Assembly (NCBI RefSeq): GCF_014764505.1
Contig: NZ_JACXWX010000019.1
Span: 1-64,000 of the forward strand
Source of the DNA: Phormidium tenue FACHB-886
GTDB taxonomy: Bacteria; Cyanobacteriota; Cyanobacteriia; Elainellales; Elainellaceae
Length of the DNA: 64,000 nt
Direction: 5' to 3'
Positions 44,511-53,542 of this stretch are shown one piece after another. The position numbers were made by a program, and so were the translations under genes. Below the pieces are notes generated by a model. The model was not told the DNA's origin and did not search any database. It was given only the letters and a program-made list of their open reading frames with translations. Position 1 is the stretch's first letter. The number at the start of each line of letters is the position of its first letter.

Positions 44511-45845
44511 ATGAAAGGGAATCAATTAACTCAAATTTGGTCACGGGGTTGGTCACTGCTGTTGGGGCGGCGAGCGGCCCAACGACGCTGGCGCTGGCTG
44601 GGCATAGCGATCGCCTGCTTCTTCTGCATAGTCCTAAGCGGCACTGTTGCCGCACAGCAGCCCGTGCGGCTGGCGCTTCTTACAACCGCGCTAGACGCCC
44701 AAGGTGGACAGTCGCTGGCGAGGGAGTTTGAGCAGAAGAATCCAGGTATCAAAGTGGATGTAATCGAAGGACCAAACGCCTCCAACCTGATTGAGGATTT
44801 GTATACTTCTTCTTTTCTGCTGGGCGAATCGCCGTATGACCTGATTTTGATGGACATTGTCTGGCTGCCCAAGTTTGCGGCAGCAGGCTGGCTGCTGGAT
44901 CTAACCGATCGCATTCCGGCGGATCAGCTCCAAGCTTTCTACCCGGCTGACTTAGAAGGTGGGCGTTATGAGGGGCGGCTATATCGTCTGCCCATGCGAT
45001 CGGATGCAGGCTTGCTGTACTATCGCCAGGATCTGCTAGAGCAGGCAGGCTTGAAGCCGCCAGAAACATTTGATGAGTTGATTGAAGAGTCCAAGCAATT
45101 GCAGCAGTCAGATGCAGTGCCTTGGGGCTATGTTTGGCAGGGGCGGCAGTATGAAGGACTATCTGCCATGTTTGTGGAAGTGCTGGCGGGTTCTGGCGGG
45201 TTCTGGGTTAATCCCGAAACATTAGAAGTGGGACTCGATCGCCCCGAAGCGATTCAAGCCGTCAACTTCTTGCGCAGGACTATGCAAGAAGGCATTTCGC
45301 CGCCCGGCGTCACAACTTATCAGGAAGAAGAAGCCCGTCGTCTATTCCAGAGTGGACAAGTAGCGTTTATGCGGAGCTGGCCCTACGCTTATCCGCTGGG
45401 TAATGCTGAGGATTCACCGATTAGAGGCAAGTTTGCGATCAAGCCGATGGTGCATGCCGCCGGGTTAAATCCGGCGGCATGCTTGGGCGGCTGGGGGCTG
45501 GGCATCTCAAAAACGAGCCGCAATCCTGATGCTGCTCTGCGCGTAGTGCAGTATTTTGCCAGCGTCGAAGGGCAGCGCTTCACTATTTTAGAAAATGGCT
45601 ATTTGCCGACCCGTCCCTCGCTCTACAGCGATCAGCAAATTATCGACAAGTACAGCTATTTTCCCAGTATGCAAACGGTGGCAGAACAAGCCGTTTTGCG
45701 TCCGCCTGTGGCTCAGTACGCTCAAGTATCTGACATTTTGCAGCGGTATTTGAGTGCTGCCTTAACCGATCGCACTTCTGTGGAAGCGGCGATGCAGGCG
45801 GCGGCAGCAGAAACTCGTCGACTGTTGGATACGAATCAGGCTTAA
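44511..45845 (+). CDS. Sugar ABC transporter substrate-binding protein
   Basis: A 444-residue family 1 binding protein. A signal peptide runs to about residue 49 (WLGIAIACFFCIVLSGTVAA). The LAREFEQKNPGIKVDVIEGP start and FAAAGWLLDLTDRIP resemble ThuE/LpqY trehalose and GgtB glucosylglycerol binders. Two permease genes and an ATPase gene follow on the same strand, making a complete importer; a compatible solute or disaccharide substrate is likely but unproven. A 12-bp palindrome at 45452-45482 encodes AAGLNPAA in a loop before LGGWGLGIS. Confidence 0.92.
   Translation: MKGNQLTQIWSRGWSLLLGRRAAQRRWRWLGIAIACFFCIVLSGTVAAQQPVRLALLTTALDAQGGQSLAREFEQKNPGIKVDVIEGPNASNLIEDLYTSSFLLGESPYDLILMDIVWLPKFAAAGWLLDLTDRIPADQLQAFYPADLEGGRYEGRLYRLPMRSDAGLLYYRQDLLEQAGLKPPETFDELIEESKQLQQSDAVPWGYVWQGRQYEGLSAMFVEVLAGSGGFWVNPETLEVGLDRPEAIQAVNFLRRTMQEGISPPGVTTYQEEEARRLFQSGQVAFMRSWPYAYPLGNAEDSPIRGKFAIKPMVHAAGLNPAACLGGWGLGISKTSRNPDAALRVVQYFASVEGQRFTILENGYLPTRPSLYSDQQIIDKYSYFPSMQTVAEQAVLRPPVAQYAQVSDILQRYLSAALTDRTSVEAAMQAAAAETRRLLDTNQA
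45452..45482. repeat. 12-bp palindrome inside the sugar-binding protein gene
   Basis: GCATGCCGCCGG (45452-45463) pairs with CCGGCGGCATGC (45471-45482) around GTTAAAT. It is translated in frame as HAAGLNPAAC. The family has a variable loop here, so the palindrome seems to have been inserted or to have replaced native sequence. Confidence 0.85.
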
Positions 45846-45903
45846 TCGTTTAATTAACCAGGCGTAGTGCTTTTCGCCGCTATCATCAATCTCCTGACTT
45901 GCT

Positions 45904-46806
45904 ATGACTGCTTCTCTTGAATCTCGTGAACGGCGGGCGGGCTGGATTTTAATCATTCCGGCGCTACTGCTGCTGGCGCTGGTCTATGCTTATCCAATTG
46001 GGCGATCGCTCTGGCTCAGTTTATTCAATCAAAACCTGGGAACAGAGCTGCAGCAGGTGTTTACGGGGCTAGACAACTATGGGCGTATGGTTGGGGATGG
46101 GCGTTTTTGGCAAAGTTTGTGGAACACCGTAGTTTTTACAGTCTGTTCGGTGGTGCTAGAGCTGATCATCGGCATGGGGATTGCGCTGGTGTTGAACCAG
46201 TCGTTTCGGGGACGGGGTGTGGTGCGCACGATCGCCATTCTGCCTTGGGCATTGCCCACTGCCCTAATCGCTACAACCTGGGCATGGATTTTTAACGATC
46301 AGGCGGGGGTTGTGAATGATATTCTGCTGCGGCTAGGGTTAATCGAAACGGGTATTAATTGGCTTGGCAATCCACTGCCTGCGATGCTGTCGGTAATCAT
46401 TGCGGATGTCTGGAAAACAACACCCTTCATCAGCATTTTGCTGCTGGCAGGGCTGCAGTCCATTCCGGGCGATCTATATGAAGCGCATTTGATTGATGGA
46501 GCAACTCCCTGGCAAAGCTTTCGGCAAATTACACTGCCGCTGCTGATGCCGCAGATTTTGGTCGCAGGACTGTTCCGCTTTGCTCAGGCGTTTGGCATCT
46601 TTGACTTAATCCAGGTGATGACCAGCGGTGGACCCGGCGGCGCTACAGAAACGGTATCGATTTATATCTATGCAACGGTAATGCGCTATCTCGATTTTGG
46701 GTACGGCGCAGCGCTAGTCGTCGTCACTTTTCTGATTCTGGTGCTAGCCGTTGCCCTCTCTGCCTTGCTCCTTTCTAAACTACGAACCGCCACAGGGGGA
46801 CGCTAA
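45904..46806 (+). CDS. Sugar ABC transporter permease (MalF/UgpA type)
   Basis: A 300-residue inner-membrane protein with six hydrophobic helices. The EAA loop reads EAHLIDGATPWQSFRQITLPLLMP, which contacts the ATPase. The gene starts 58 bases after the binding protein stop and ends five bases before the next permease start, so the genes are one operon. Confidence 0.94.
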   Translation: MTASLESRERRAGWILIIPALLLLALVYAYPIGRSLWLSLFNQNLGTELQQVFTGLDNYGRMVGDGRFWQSLWNTVVFTVCSVVLELIIGMGIALVLNQSFRGRGVVRTIAILPWALPTALIATTWAWIFNDQAGVVNDILLRLGLIETGINWLGNPLPAMLSVIIADVWKTTPFISILLLAGLQSIPGDLYEAHLIDGATPWQSFRQITLPLLMPQILVAGLFRFAQAFGIFDLIQVMTSGGPGGATETVSIYIYATVMRYLDFGYGAALVVVTFLILVLAVALSALLLSKLRTATGGR

Positions 46807-46810
46807 AGCG

Positions 46811-47695
46811 ATGGCTACAGTTACATCATCCTCTGCCCAAGTAAGATCGGCTCCCTCGCCTAAGCCAATCTCACTGACCAAAATTCTGTTGCCGATCGCG
46901 GCTGCCCTGGTAGTGATCTTCAGCCTCGCGCCGATTCTCTGGCAGGTGCTGACCTCAGTCAAAACCAACGCAGATATCGCTGCTGTTCCCAACGTGTACT
47001 TTCCAACCCGGTTCACTCTGGAACACTATGTAGAAATCTTTCGCCGCCGTCCGTTTTTTAGCTATATGCTGAATAGCTTCCTGGTGGCGTCGCTGTCTAC
47101 GCTGCTCTGTTTGCTGCTGGGAACACCTGCTGCCTACGCGCTGGCGCGGCTGAAGCTGCCCGGAGAGCGAGCCATCCTGGCGATCGTTCTCATCGTGACG
47201 CTGTTTCCCTATATCCTGCTGTTCCTGGGGCTGCTGGAGATCGTTCGCGCATTTGGTCTTGCCAACAATTATCTAGCGCTGATCGTCCCTTATACAGCGA
47301 TCAACGTACCGCTTACCATTCTGGTAATGCGGAGCTTCTTTCAGCAGTTGCCCCGCGATCTAGAAGACTCTGCCAAAGTCGATGGCTACGGCACGTGGCA
47401 AATGCTAGCTCAAATTCTCGTTCCGCTAACTGTGCCTGCCCTTGTCACAACAGGCATTCTCACTTTCATCTCTGCCTGGAACGAATTTCTATTCGCCCTC
47501 ACCTTCATCACCCGCGAATCACTCAAAACAATTCCGGTTGCGGTTGCTCAGCTCAGCGGTACTGCTGCCTTTGAAATTCCTTATGGAGCGCTGGCGGCTG
47601 CCACCGTCGTCGGTACAATTCCCTTGGTGCTGCTTGTTCTGCTGTTCCAACGCCGCATTGTACAGGGCTTAACGGCAGGAGCCGTGAAGGGGTAA
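46811..47695 (+). CDS. Sugar ABC transporter permease (MalG/UgpE type)
   Basis: A 294-residue second permease with six helices. The EAA loop is EDSAKVDGYGTWQMLAQILVPLTVP. ATG 46811 is chosen, four bases after the previous stop; a longer in-frame opening overlaps the upstream gene and is not needed. It pairs with the preceding MalF-type subunit. Confidence 0.94.
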   Translation: MATVTSSSAQVRSAPSPKPISLTKILLPIAAALVVIFSLAPILWQVLTSVKTNADIAAVPNVYFPTRFTLEHYVEIFRRRPFFSYMLNSFLVASLSTLLCLLLGTPAAYALARLKLPGERAILAIVLIVTLFPYILLFLGLLEIVRAFGLANNYLALIVPYTAINVPLTILVMRSFFQQLPRDLEDSAKVDGYGTWQMLAQILVPLTVPALVTTGILTFISAWNEFLFALTFITRESLKTIPVAVAQLSGTAAFEIPYGALAAATVVGTIPLVLLVLLFQRRIVQGLTAGAVKG

Positions 47696-47774
47696 AGAAG
47701 CGGAATGCGGGATGCATGGGGATATAGACAAGCACAAAACCTCAAAGCATCGCAGTTCACAGTAAGTTTGATAG

Positions 47775-47890
47775 CTCTTTCCCGCTCCTTGCTTTTCTCA
47801 TTCTTCTCTTATTTCTCATTCTTTTGCGTTCCTTTATCCTTCTATTTTCTCGTTCACTTCTCGTTTTCCATTCCTACATTCCCCCCGTTC
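47775..47890 (+). promoter_or_regulatory. Pyrimidine-rich leader before the sugar ABC ATPase gene
   Basis: About 116 bases are roughly 86 percent C or T by hand count, ending CATTCCCCCCGTTCT directly at the start codon. No purine-rich ribosome site exists before ATG 47892. Translation must begin without a Shine-Dalgarno, perhaps through ribosomal protein S1. Confidence 0.75.
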
Positions 47891-47891
47891 T

Positions 47892-48962
47892 ATGGCAAAA
47901 CTCGAATTAATTCATCTAAACAAGACCTACACCCCAAAAGTCATTCCCGTAAAGGACTTGAGCATCTACGTAGAGGACGGAGAATTTCTGACGCTATTGG
48001 GTCCATCGGGCTGTGGTAAATCTACAACCCTGCGGATGATTGCTGGATTAGACCAGCCGACGCGAGGCGAGGTGCGGATCGGTGGGCAGAATGTGACGCA
48101 ACGCTCCGCAGGCGATCGCAACATTGCCATGGTGTTTCAGAGCTACGCACTCTATCCGCACATGACCGTGTATGAAAACATGGCATCAGGACTGAAGCTG
48201 AAGAAAACGCCATCCGAAGAGATTCGCCGCCGGATCGCCGAAGTGGGCAATTTTTTAGGCTTGAAGGAACTGCTCGATCGCAAACCGGGACAGCTTTCGG
48301 GTGGGCAACGGCAGCGGGTGGCGCTGGGGCGGGCACTAGTGCGCCAGCCGGATGTGTTTCTGCTAGATGAACCGCTCTCTAACCTGGACGCCCTGCTGCG
48401 AGAGCAGGTGCGAGCTGAACTGAAGCAAATCTTTGATGCCCAGCAAACGCCCGTCGTTTATGTGACGCACGACCAAACAGAGGCAATGACGCTCTCGACC
48501 AAAGTCGCCGTGCTGTTTGATGGCTATCTACAGCAGCTCGATGCGCCCCAGCACATCTACAGCCAGCCTGCCAATCGCTTTGTGGCAGGTTTTATCGGCA
48601 GTCCTCAGATGAATTTGCTGGATTTGCCCTGTCAGGGTAACTTTGTCGTGCTGGGCGATCATAAAATTCCGATGCCCCCATACGTTTCATCGCTGTCGAA
48701 GGTGACATTAGGCATCCGTCCAGAACATGTCCGCTTGGCACAGCCGAACGACAAAGTGACGGTGCAAGGCAGCGTTATTTTGGTTGAGAACCTGGGGATG
48801 AGCCACCTAGTCAGTGTGCGTGTGGCTGGCTCCGATCGCATCTTGCGAGCATTGCTGCCCACCGAAGCAACTTGGCAAAACAACCAGGTGACGCTATCCC
48901 TACCGCCCGAACACACCCACTGGTTTCACACCGAAACAGGCGATCGGCTGATGGCACATTAA
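47892..48962 (+). CDS. Sugar ABC transporter ATP-binding protein (MalK/UgpC/GgtA type)
   Basis: A 356-residue ATPase with Walker A GPSGCGKST, signature LSGGQRQRVALGRAL, Walker B VFLLDEPLSNLDA and H-loop VTHDQTEAM, followed by the C-terminal TOBE regulatory domain (LGIRPEHVRLA). It completes the importer encoded from 44511, after a gap of 196 bases occupied by a pyrimidine-rich tract. Confidence 0.95.
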   Translation: MAKLELIHLNKTYTPKVIPVKDLSIYVEDGEFLTLLGPSGCGKSTTLRMIAGLDQPTRGEVRIGGQNVTQRSAGDRNIAMVFQSYALYPHMTVYENMASGLKLKKTPSEEIRRRIAEVGNFLGLKELLDRKPGQLSGGQRQRVALGRALVRQPDVFLLDEPLSNLDALLREQVRAELKQIFDAQQTPVVYVTHDQTEAMTLSTKVAVLFDGYLQQLDAPQHIYSQPANRFVAGFIGSPQMNLLDLPCQGNFVVLGDHKIPMPPYVSSLSKVTLGIRPEHVRLAQPNDKVTVQGSVILVENLGMSHLVSVRVAGSDRILRALLPTEATWQNNQVTLSLPPEHTHWFHTETGDRLMAH

Positions 48963-48977
48963 GCCGCACCCGGCATT

Positions 48978-49007
48978 GCTGGCGACCTCACTGCTAGCGA
49001 CCTCACT
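48978..49007. repeat. 15-bp tandem duplication
   Basis: GCTGGCGACCTCACT followed by GCTAGCGACCTCACT, one mismatch. It overlaps the 3' end of the small convergent gene, whose stop codon falls within the second copy. Confidence 0.88.
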
Positions 49008-49260
49008 GCTGGTTTATTTCCTGCTGCAGCCATTCATCCACAGGCTGACCGTCTTTGCGCTGCAGATCGATAACGACCGTCATCACTGAACTAGAGCCAG
49101 GAGGCGCGGGCATCTGCCGAAAGGAGATGTTGTAATCATTTGGGTCTTGCTGGTGTGCCCGGAGCCACTCTTCTACTTTGGCAGTTGCAAAGAAGGCTTG
49201 CCCTTGCTCAAACAGGCGAGAAATTTGGAGTTGGAGGCTGTAGGGATCGAATCGAGGCAT
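49003..49260 (-). CDS. Small conserved-looking hypothetical protein
   Basis: An 85-residue soluble protein (FDPYSLQLQISRLFEQGQAFF, then SSVMTVVIDLQRKDGQPVDEWLQQEI). A helix-strand-strand-helix pattern is likely. No function is recognised. It is convergent with the sugar ABC ATPase gene. Confidence 0.65.
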   Translation of the reverse strand: MPRFDPYSLQLQISRLFEQGQAFFATAKVEEWLRAHQQDPNDYNISFRQMPAPPGSSSVMTVVIDLQRKDGQPVDEWLQQEINQQ

Positions 49261-49434
49261 AAAATCATTGCAACAAGTTCAGCAAAAAATTTAGCAGTAT
49301 AGCGATTCTCAAGCTTGTAGAGGTTTGCACCAAACCGCTTTCCTTGAGTCCATGCTATAGCCTCTCTATGGTAATTGCTTTAGTGTATGGGTGGAACGGA
49401 CAACGATCGCATCTTATTTGAAGAGGTGAACACC

Positions 49435-51150
49435 ATGAATCAATGGTTGAAAGCCTACCGACCTCTGTTTGTCGGGTTTCTCCTAGCAGCTCTACTTTTG
49501 CTCCATCTAATGGGCTGGACTGAAATTGCGATCGCCCAAACTCTAGATGATCACACCGGACAGAGCGGCAATGTTCCGAACCCTACAGTGCCGCTATTTG
49601 AGCATTTAGGAAACTACAGCCATCCCATTTCTACCCAGAATCCGCAAGCCCAGCGCTACTTTGACCAAGGGTTAATCTTAGCTTACGGATTCAACCATGC
49701 AGAAGCACTGCATTCCTTCCAACACGCTGCCGAACTCGATCGCACCTGCGCTATCTGCTATTGGGGGATGGCATATGTCCTTGGACCCAATATCAACGCG
49801 GCAATGGAAGATGGAGCCGTGCCAACCGCTTGGCAAACTATTGAACAGGCAATCCAGTTAAGCGATTACGCCAACCCCAAAGAGCAAGCTTACATCCAGG
49901 CACTGGCAACCCGCTACAAGGCTGAACCTGTAGCCGATCGGGCTGCTCTCAATCTGGACTACGCCAATGCCATGCGCGACGTTGCACAGCGTTACCCGGA
50001 TGACCCAGACGCACTTACCCTATATGCTGAAGCGCTGATGGATACGACACCCTGGAACTACTGGCAGGAAAATGGTGAACCGAATGCGGCTGGGGCGATC
50101 ATTCTTGCCACTCTAGAATCGGTGCTGCAAGAGCATCCTGATCATGCTGGGGCGCTGCATCTCTATATTCACGCGGTAGAAGCCGAACATCCAGAATTAG
50201 CAGCGGCAGCTGCCGATCGTCTGCGTGACCTCAACATCAGCGCTGGACACCTGATTCACATGCCGGGTCACATTTACATCCGGGTCGGACGCTATCAAGA
50301 CGCTGTGGTTGCCAATCAGCTAGCGGCAGCAGCAGATGCCCAGTATGCTCAGCAGCAGCATCCAGAAGGTCTGTATCCACTCGGCTACATGCCGCACAAC
50401 CATCATTTTCTTTGGTATGCAGCAGTAATGTCAGGGCAGCAAGCTGTGGCGCTGCAGGCGGCTCATCAAACTGCAGCGCTGGTGGATCAGTCTTTAATCC
50501 GGGAAGTAGGGTACGGCACCTTGCAGCATTACGCTGTAATTCCGCTCTACAACTCCATTAAGTTCGGCAGGTGGAATGAAATTTTGGCACAGCCTGCTCC
50601 AGCTGAAGATCTAGTGTATCCAACTGGCGTGTGGCACTTTGCACGCGGCATGGCCTATACTGCCCAAGGTCAGCTCCCAGAGGCAACCCAAGAGCTAGAG
50701 GTATTAAAAACGATCGCTGCTGATCCTGCTCTGCAGGAGGTGACGCTTTGGGAGATCAATACTACTGCCCATCTGCTGCAAATTGGGTCTGAAGTGCTGG
50801 CAGGTGAACTGGCGGCAAAGCAGGGAGAGTTTGAGGAAGCGATCGCGTCTTTGAAACGTGGTATTGAGCTAGAAGACAGCCTCAACTACGATGAACCAGC
50901 TCCCTGGTATTCGCCTGTGCGTCAAGCGTTGGGCGCTGTTCTGCTGCAGGCAAACCGCCCTGCTGCTGCAGAACAAACCTATCGAGAAGATCTGGAGTTT
51001 TACCCTGAAAACGGTTGGTCGCTGTATGGGCTGGCACAGAGCCTGGAGGCACAAGGCAAAACGATAGACGCTCGAGCAGTGCGGCAGAGATTTGAGCAGG
51101 CTTGGGCATCTGCAGATACGCAGCTAACGGCTTCCAGCTTTGATAGCTAA
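49435..51150 (+). CDS. Secreted TPR-repeat protein
   Basis: A 571-residue protein. A signal peptide spans about residues 12-36 (FVGFLLAALLLLHLMGWTEIAIAQ). YFDQGLILAYGFNHAEALHSF with CAICYWGMAYVLGPN marks a widespread bacterial family of TPR proteins with a conserved Cys pair. HMPGHIYIRVGRY and YMPHNHHFLWYAAVM are His-rich conserved stretches, perhaps metal- or haem-related, which is unproven. ATG 49435 follows GAGGTG. The upstream 16 codons are likely not translated. Confidence 0.85.
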   Translation: MNQWLKAYRPLFVGFLLAALLLLHLMGWTEIAIAQTLDDHTGQSGNVPNPTVPLFEHLGNYSHPISTQNPQAQRYFDQGLILAYGFNHAEALHSFQHAAELDRTCAICYWGMAYVLGPNINAAMEDGAVPTAWQTIEQAIQLSDYANPKEQAYIQALATRYKAEPVADRAALNLDYANAMRDVAQRYPDDPDALTLYAEALMDTTPWNYWQENGEPNAAGAIILATLESVLQEHPDHAGALHLYIHAVEAEHPELAAAAADRLRDLNISAGHLIHMPGHIYIRVGRYQDAVVANQLAAAADAQYAQQQHPEGLYPLGYMPHNHHFLWYAAVMSGQQAVALQAAHQTAALVDQSLIREVGYGTLQHYAVIPLYNSIKFGRWNEILAQPAPAEDLVYPTGVWHFARGMAYTAQGQLPEATQELEVLKTIAADPALQEVTLWEINTTAHLLQIGSEVLAGELAAKQGEFEEAIASLKRGIELEDSLNYDEPAPWYSPVRQALGAVLLQANRPAAAEQTYREDLEFYPENGWSLYGLAQSLEAQGKTIDARAVRQRFEQAWASADTQLTASSFDS

Positions 51151-51213
51151 CCTTGAAACAGTTTTTGCAATGCGAGAGGTTCAGCAGGTTGCAAAGCTGC
51201 TCTACCTTCTTGA

Positions 51214-51243
51214 GTTTTTCGCCGCACTTGCGCGGCGAAAAAC
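51214..51243. repeat. 12-bp hairpin, reversed polarity
   Basis: GTTTTTCGCCGC (51214-51225) pairs with GCGGCGAAAAAC (51232-51243). The T-run precedes and the A-run follows the GC core, so it is not a standard terminator. Confidence 0.75.
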
Positions 51244-51314
51244 CTATTTGCGATCGATTGAGGCTACCAGTACGATAAATTGGTGCAGTCCTTCAAATTG
51301 AGGCTATAGCGTTT

Positions 51315-51926
51315 ATGGTGGCTGGGATAGAAGAATATTTGCAGGTTAGTGAAGTGATCGACTGGCAACATCCCGAAATCATGGAACGGGCTAAACAAAT
51401 TGCAACGGGATGTGAAACGCCAGTAGCAATCGCAAAAGCCTGTTTTGAATGGGTGCGTGATGAAATTTGCCACAGCTATGATTACCAAATGAACCCTGTA
51501 ACCTGCCGAGCTTCTGATGTTCTTCACCATAAGACAGGATATTGCTATGCCAAAAGTCATTTACTGGCGGCGTTGCTGCGGGCAAACCATATTCCCGCTG
51601 GATTTTGCTATCAGCGATTGAGTATTAATGATCAAGGTGCGCCATACAGCCTACATGGCTTCAATGCTATCTATTTAGTTGAAACTGGCTGGTATCGTGT
51701 TGATGCCAGAGGAAACCGAGCAGGCGTTGATGCTCAGTTCACCCCGCCCATAGAGCAGCTAGCGTTTAAGATTCAGTTTCCTGAAGAGGCAGATTTTCAA
51801 ACCATTTTTGCTGAACCGCTGCAAGTCGTTGTAGAGGCATTGCAAGCTCAAAGCACATGGGATAGTTTGCTTTGTAATCTGCCAGATGTTCCCTTAGAGT
51901 CTGCCCAAAGCTATAGTCTGCTGTGA
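51315..51926 (+). CDS. Transglutaminase-like cysteine peptidase-fold protein
   Basis: A 203-residue protein with a transglutaminase core. The triad is Cys77 in HKTGYCYAKSHL, His114 in YSLHGFNAIYL and Asp130 in WYRVDARGN. In bacteria such proteins often act as peptidases or amidases. No signal peptide is seen. Substrate unknown. Start ATG 51315. Confidence 0.85.
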   Translation: MVAGIEEYLQVSEVIDWQHPEIMERAKQIATGCETPVAIAKACFEWVRDEICHSYDYQMNPVTCRASDVLHHKTGYCYAKSHLLAALLRANHIPAGFCYQRLSINDQGAPYSLHGFNAIYLVETGWYRVDARGNRAGVDAQFTPPIEQLAFKIQFPEEADFQTIFAEPLQVVVEALQAQSTWDSLLCNLPDVPLESAQSYSLL

Positions 51927-52595
51927 TATCAACACAAAGCTTCTATCGCAACTACCGCAGCGGCTGGGGTAGGGACGTTTGGCGGCTGTGCTCCGTGCGG
52001 CACACCACAAAAACTGGCTCTGACGTATGCACGTAGCGCAATATTAGGACGATCGCACTTACAAAAGGGTTAAGTAAATGTGCTTGCCTAACTAACGAAA
52101 GTGAGTTGGGGTTACTGTCTTTTGTTGATGGATGAGTCAAGACGTTTTTCAGAGGTTCTGGATCGCTTGAATTCATAAGATAAGTGCATTAGGGAAACGA
52201 AAAGGTTCTTGAACCCGAGCAGGGTTAAGTCCAATTCCAGTTCAGGATAGCTCTTATTCTCGTTCATCAATGCATGTAGTGCAACGGTTTAAAACAGCGC
52301 TCAAGAGCGTTTACCCACGCATGTCTGTTATGAGTTCTGTGGATGCGTTGACGTGGGAAGCACTGATGGTTTCCAAAAGGCAAAAATTAGGCGTTCAGCG
52401 CATGAATTAGCGGTGGCAAATTGCCGATCGCATTAGCAAAATTACTCGCCAGATTACAAAAGTGGGTAGGGTGGGCACTGCCCGCTCTACCGACTAATCA
52501 AACACCAATCCATTTACCCGAAACAGAACCAGATAAAGGAGAACAACCCTGTCTAAGCTATCGATCACCACATCCGTCCTCAGCCACGGTACTGA
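51927..52595. other. Intergenic region with palindrome fragment and possible small ORF
   Basis: A GCACGTAGCGCAATATTAGG stretch near 52029-52048 resembles one end of the dispersed palindromic element. A 46-codon frame (52270-52410, MHVVQRFKTALKSVYPRM and on) has no recognised match and no clear ribosome site. A GGGTAGGGTGGGCACTGCCC stretch near 52463 is a partial hairpin. Nothing else stands out. Confidence 0.4.
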
Positions 52596-52856
52596 AACCT
52601 GGCGGGTATTGCAACCCGTACGCTTGTCGAGAAGCCGCTTCCGAGCGTTGGCAGCGTTGGCGAACTAGTTGGCATTCAGCAGGTGTTGAAGGATGGTAAC
52701 TTTTATCAAGGCGGCGTGGATGAAGAGTTTGGCTCAAAAACCAAAGTGGCAGTTAGAGCACTTCAGTCCAATTGCCAACTGCCCGTTGATGGAATCATCG
52801 GCAACGATACTTGGCAAGCGCTCGTAGAGTTTGCTCGTATTCTGACTACCATTTAA
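52596..52856 (+). pseudogene. Peptidoglycan-binding domain (PG_binding_1) fragment
   Basis: The frame encodes VGELVGIQQVLKDGNFYQGG, then VDEEFGSKTKVAVRALQ, LPVDGIIGNDTWQALV and a stop at 52854. This is a clear peptidoglycan-binding repeat, with the usual DG-x-x-G-x-x-TW signature. A stop at 52593 closes the frame upstream, and no ATG, GTG or TTG precedes the domain core. It therefore looks like the 3' end of a frameshifted or truncated gene; a related frame (LSKLSITTSVLSHGTETWRV) just upstream may be the lost N-terminal part. Confidence 0.75.
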
Positions 52857-52895
52857 AGCAGTACATCTGCAAACCCCTAACTCAACTAACCTGCA

Positions 52896-53333
52896 ATGCT
52901 CAATCAACTCCCAAAATTTTCAACGGCGATCGCCAGTTTCGCTTTCGGCGCAACCTTGATCGCCAGCCCAGTCCAAGCCGCTATCGTTACCTACAACTTC
53001 ACCGTTAATGTAACTGAAGGCGCACTGGCAGGACAATCCTACCGCGGCACCTTTAGCTACGATGATTCGATGCTCAAAGGTACTGGAGCCGAAACGTTGG
53101 GCGTTGATCAGGGCTTAACGGTCTGCATGAATTACTTCGGACAGAATTACACAGCAGCAAACGATCGTGATTATCCCAACTTTCCAAAGCTTGCGTTTGA
53201 AAATGGCGAGATTGAATACCTAGACTTCTGGGTACAGCCAAACGATCGAGTGGTTTGGTGGAACTTACCAGGATGGGAAGTCGATCTATCCTTGCGGCAA
53301 TCCGAGGCTGACACTGTTAACTGTCAGGAATAA
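52896..53333 (+). CDS. Secreted hypothetical protein, PEP-CTERM-like N-terminus
   Basis: A 145-residue protein with a signal peptide (IASFAFGATLIASPVQA, cleavage near residue 28). AAIVTYNFTVNVTEGALAG and SYRGTFSYDDSML follow, the pattern seen at the start of many PEP-CTERM proteins. No C-terminal PEP motif or anchor helix is present, so it is either a free exported protein or a shortened relative. Confidence 0.72.
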   Translation: MLNQLPKFSTAIASFAFGATLIASPVQAAIVTYNFTVNVTEGALAGQSYRGTFSYDDSMLKGTGAETLGVDQGLTVCMNYFGQNYTAANDRDYPNFPKLAFENGEIEYLDFWVQPNDRVVWWNLPGWEVDLSLRQSEADTVNCQE

Positions 53334-53360
53334 TGAAGCATATTAGGATGCTTAAATATG

Positions 53361-53460
53361 GCGATCCACGCTTAGATTGAAATCTTTTTCTGTGTAAAAG
53401 TCCTGTGTAGCGGGGCTTTTACACAGAAACTTGTGCGGGCGTATGTGCGTAGTGTGATCA
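53361..53460. repeat. Dispersed palindromic element, copy E, with terminator hairpin
   Basis: A 17-bp stem (53387-53403 with 53413-53429; core AAAAGTCC/GGGCTTTT, one G-U pair) is flanked outward by GATCCACGC and GCGTAGTGTGATC, weak inverted ends like those of the TAGCGCTACGC family. The inner hairpin has proper terminator polarity, with A-run before and T-run after. Confidence 0.65.
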
Positions 53461-53479
53461 GATGTAGCCCTTTAGTTTT

Positions 53480-53510
53480 GATTAGAAGCCGCTTTGAGCG
53501 GCTTCTAATC
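53480..53510. terminator. 14-bp hairpin between convergent genes
   Basis: GATTAGAAGCCGCT (53480-53493) pairs with AGCGGCTTCTAATC (53497-53510) around TTG. It sits just before the pirin stop codon end and would serve both strands. Confidence 0.8.
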
Positions 53511-53542
53511 GACCCGTTCATCTGAGCAACTAGCGCCATGGC

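Noticed and set aside
51952-52176. 74-codon minus-strand frame
   Set aside because: It overlaps a dispersed palindrome end and has no recognisable pattern or ribosome site.
52421-52699. 92-codon frame over the peptidoglycan-binding remnant
   Set aside because: The real domain reads in another frame; this frame has a random composition.
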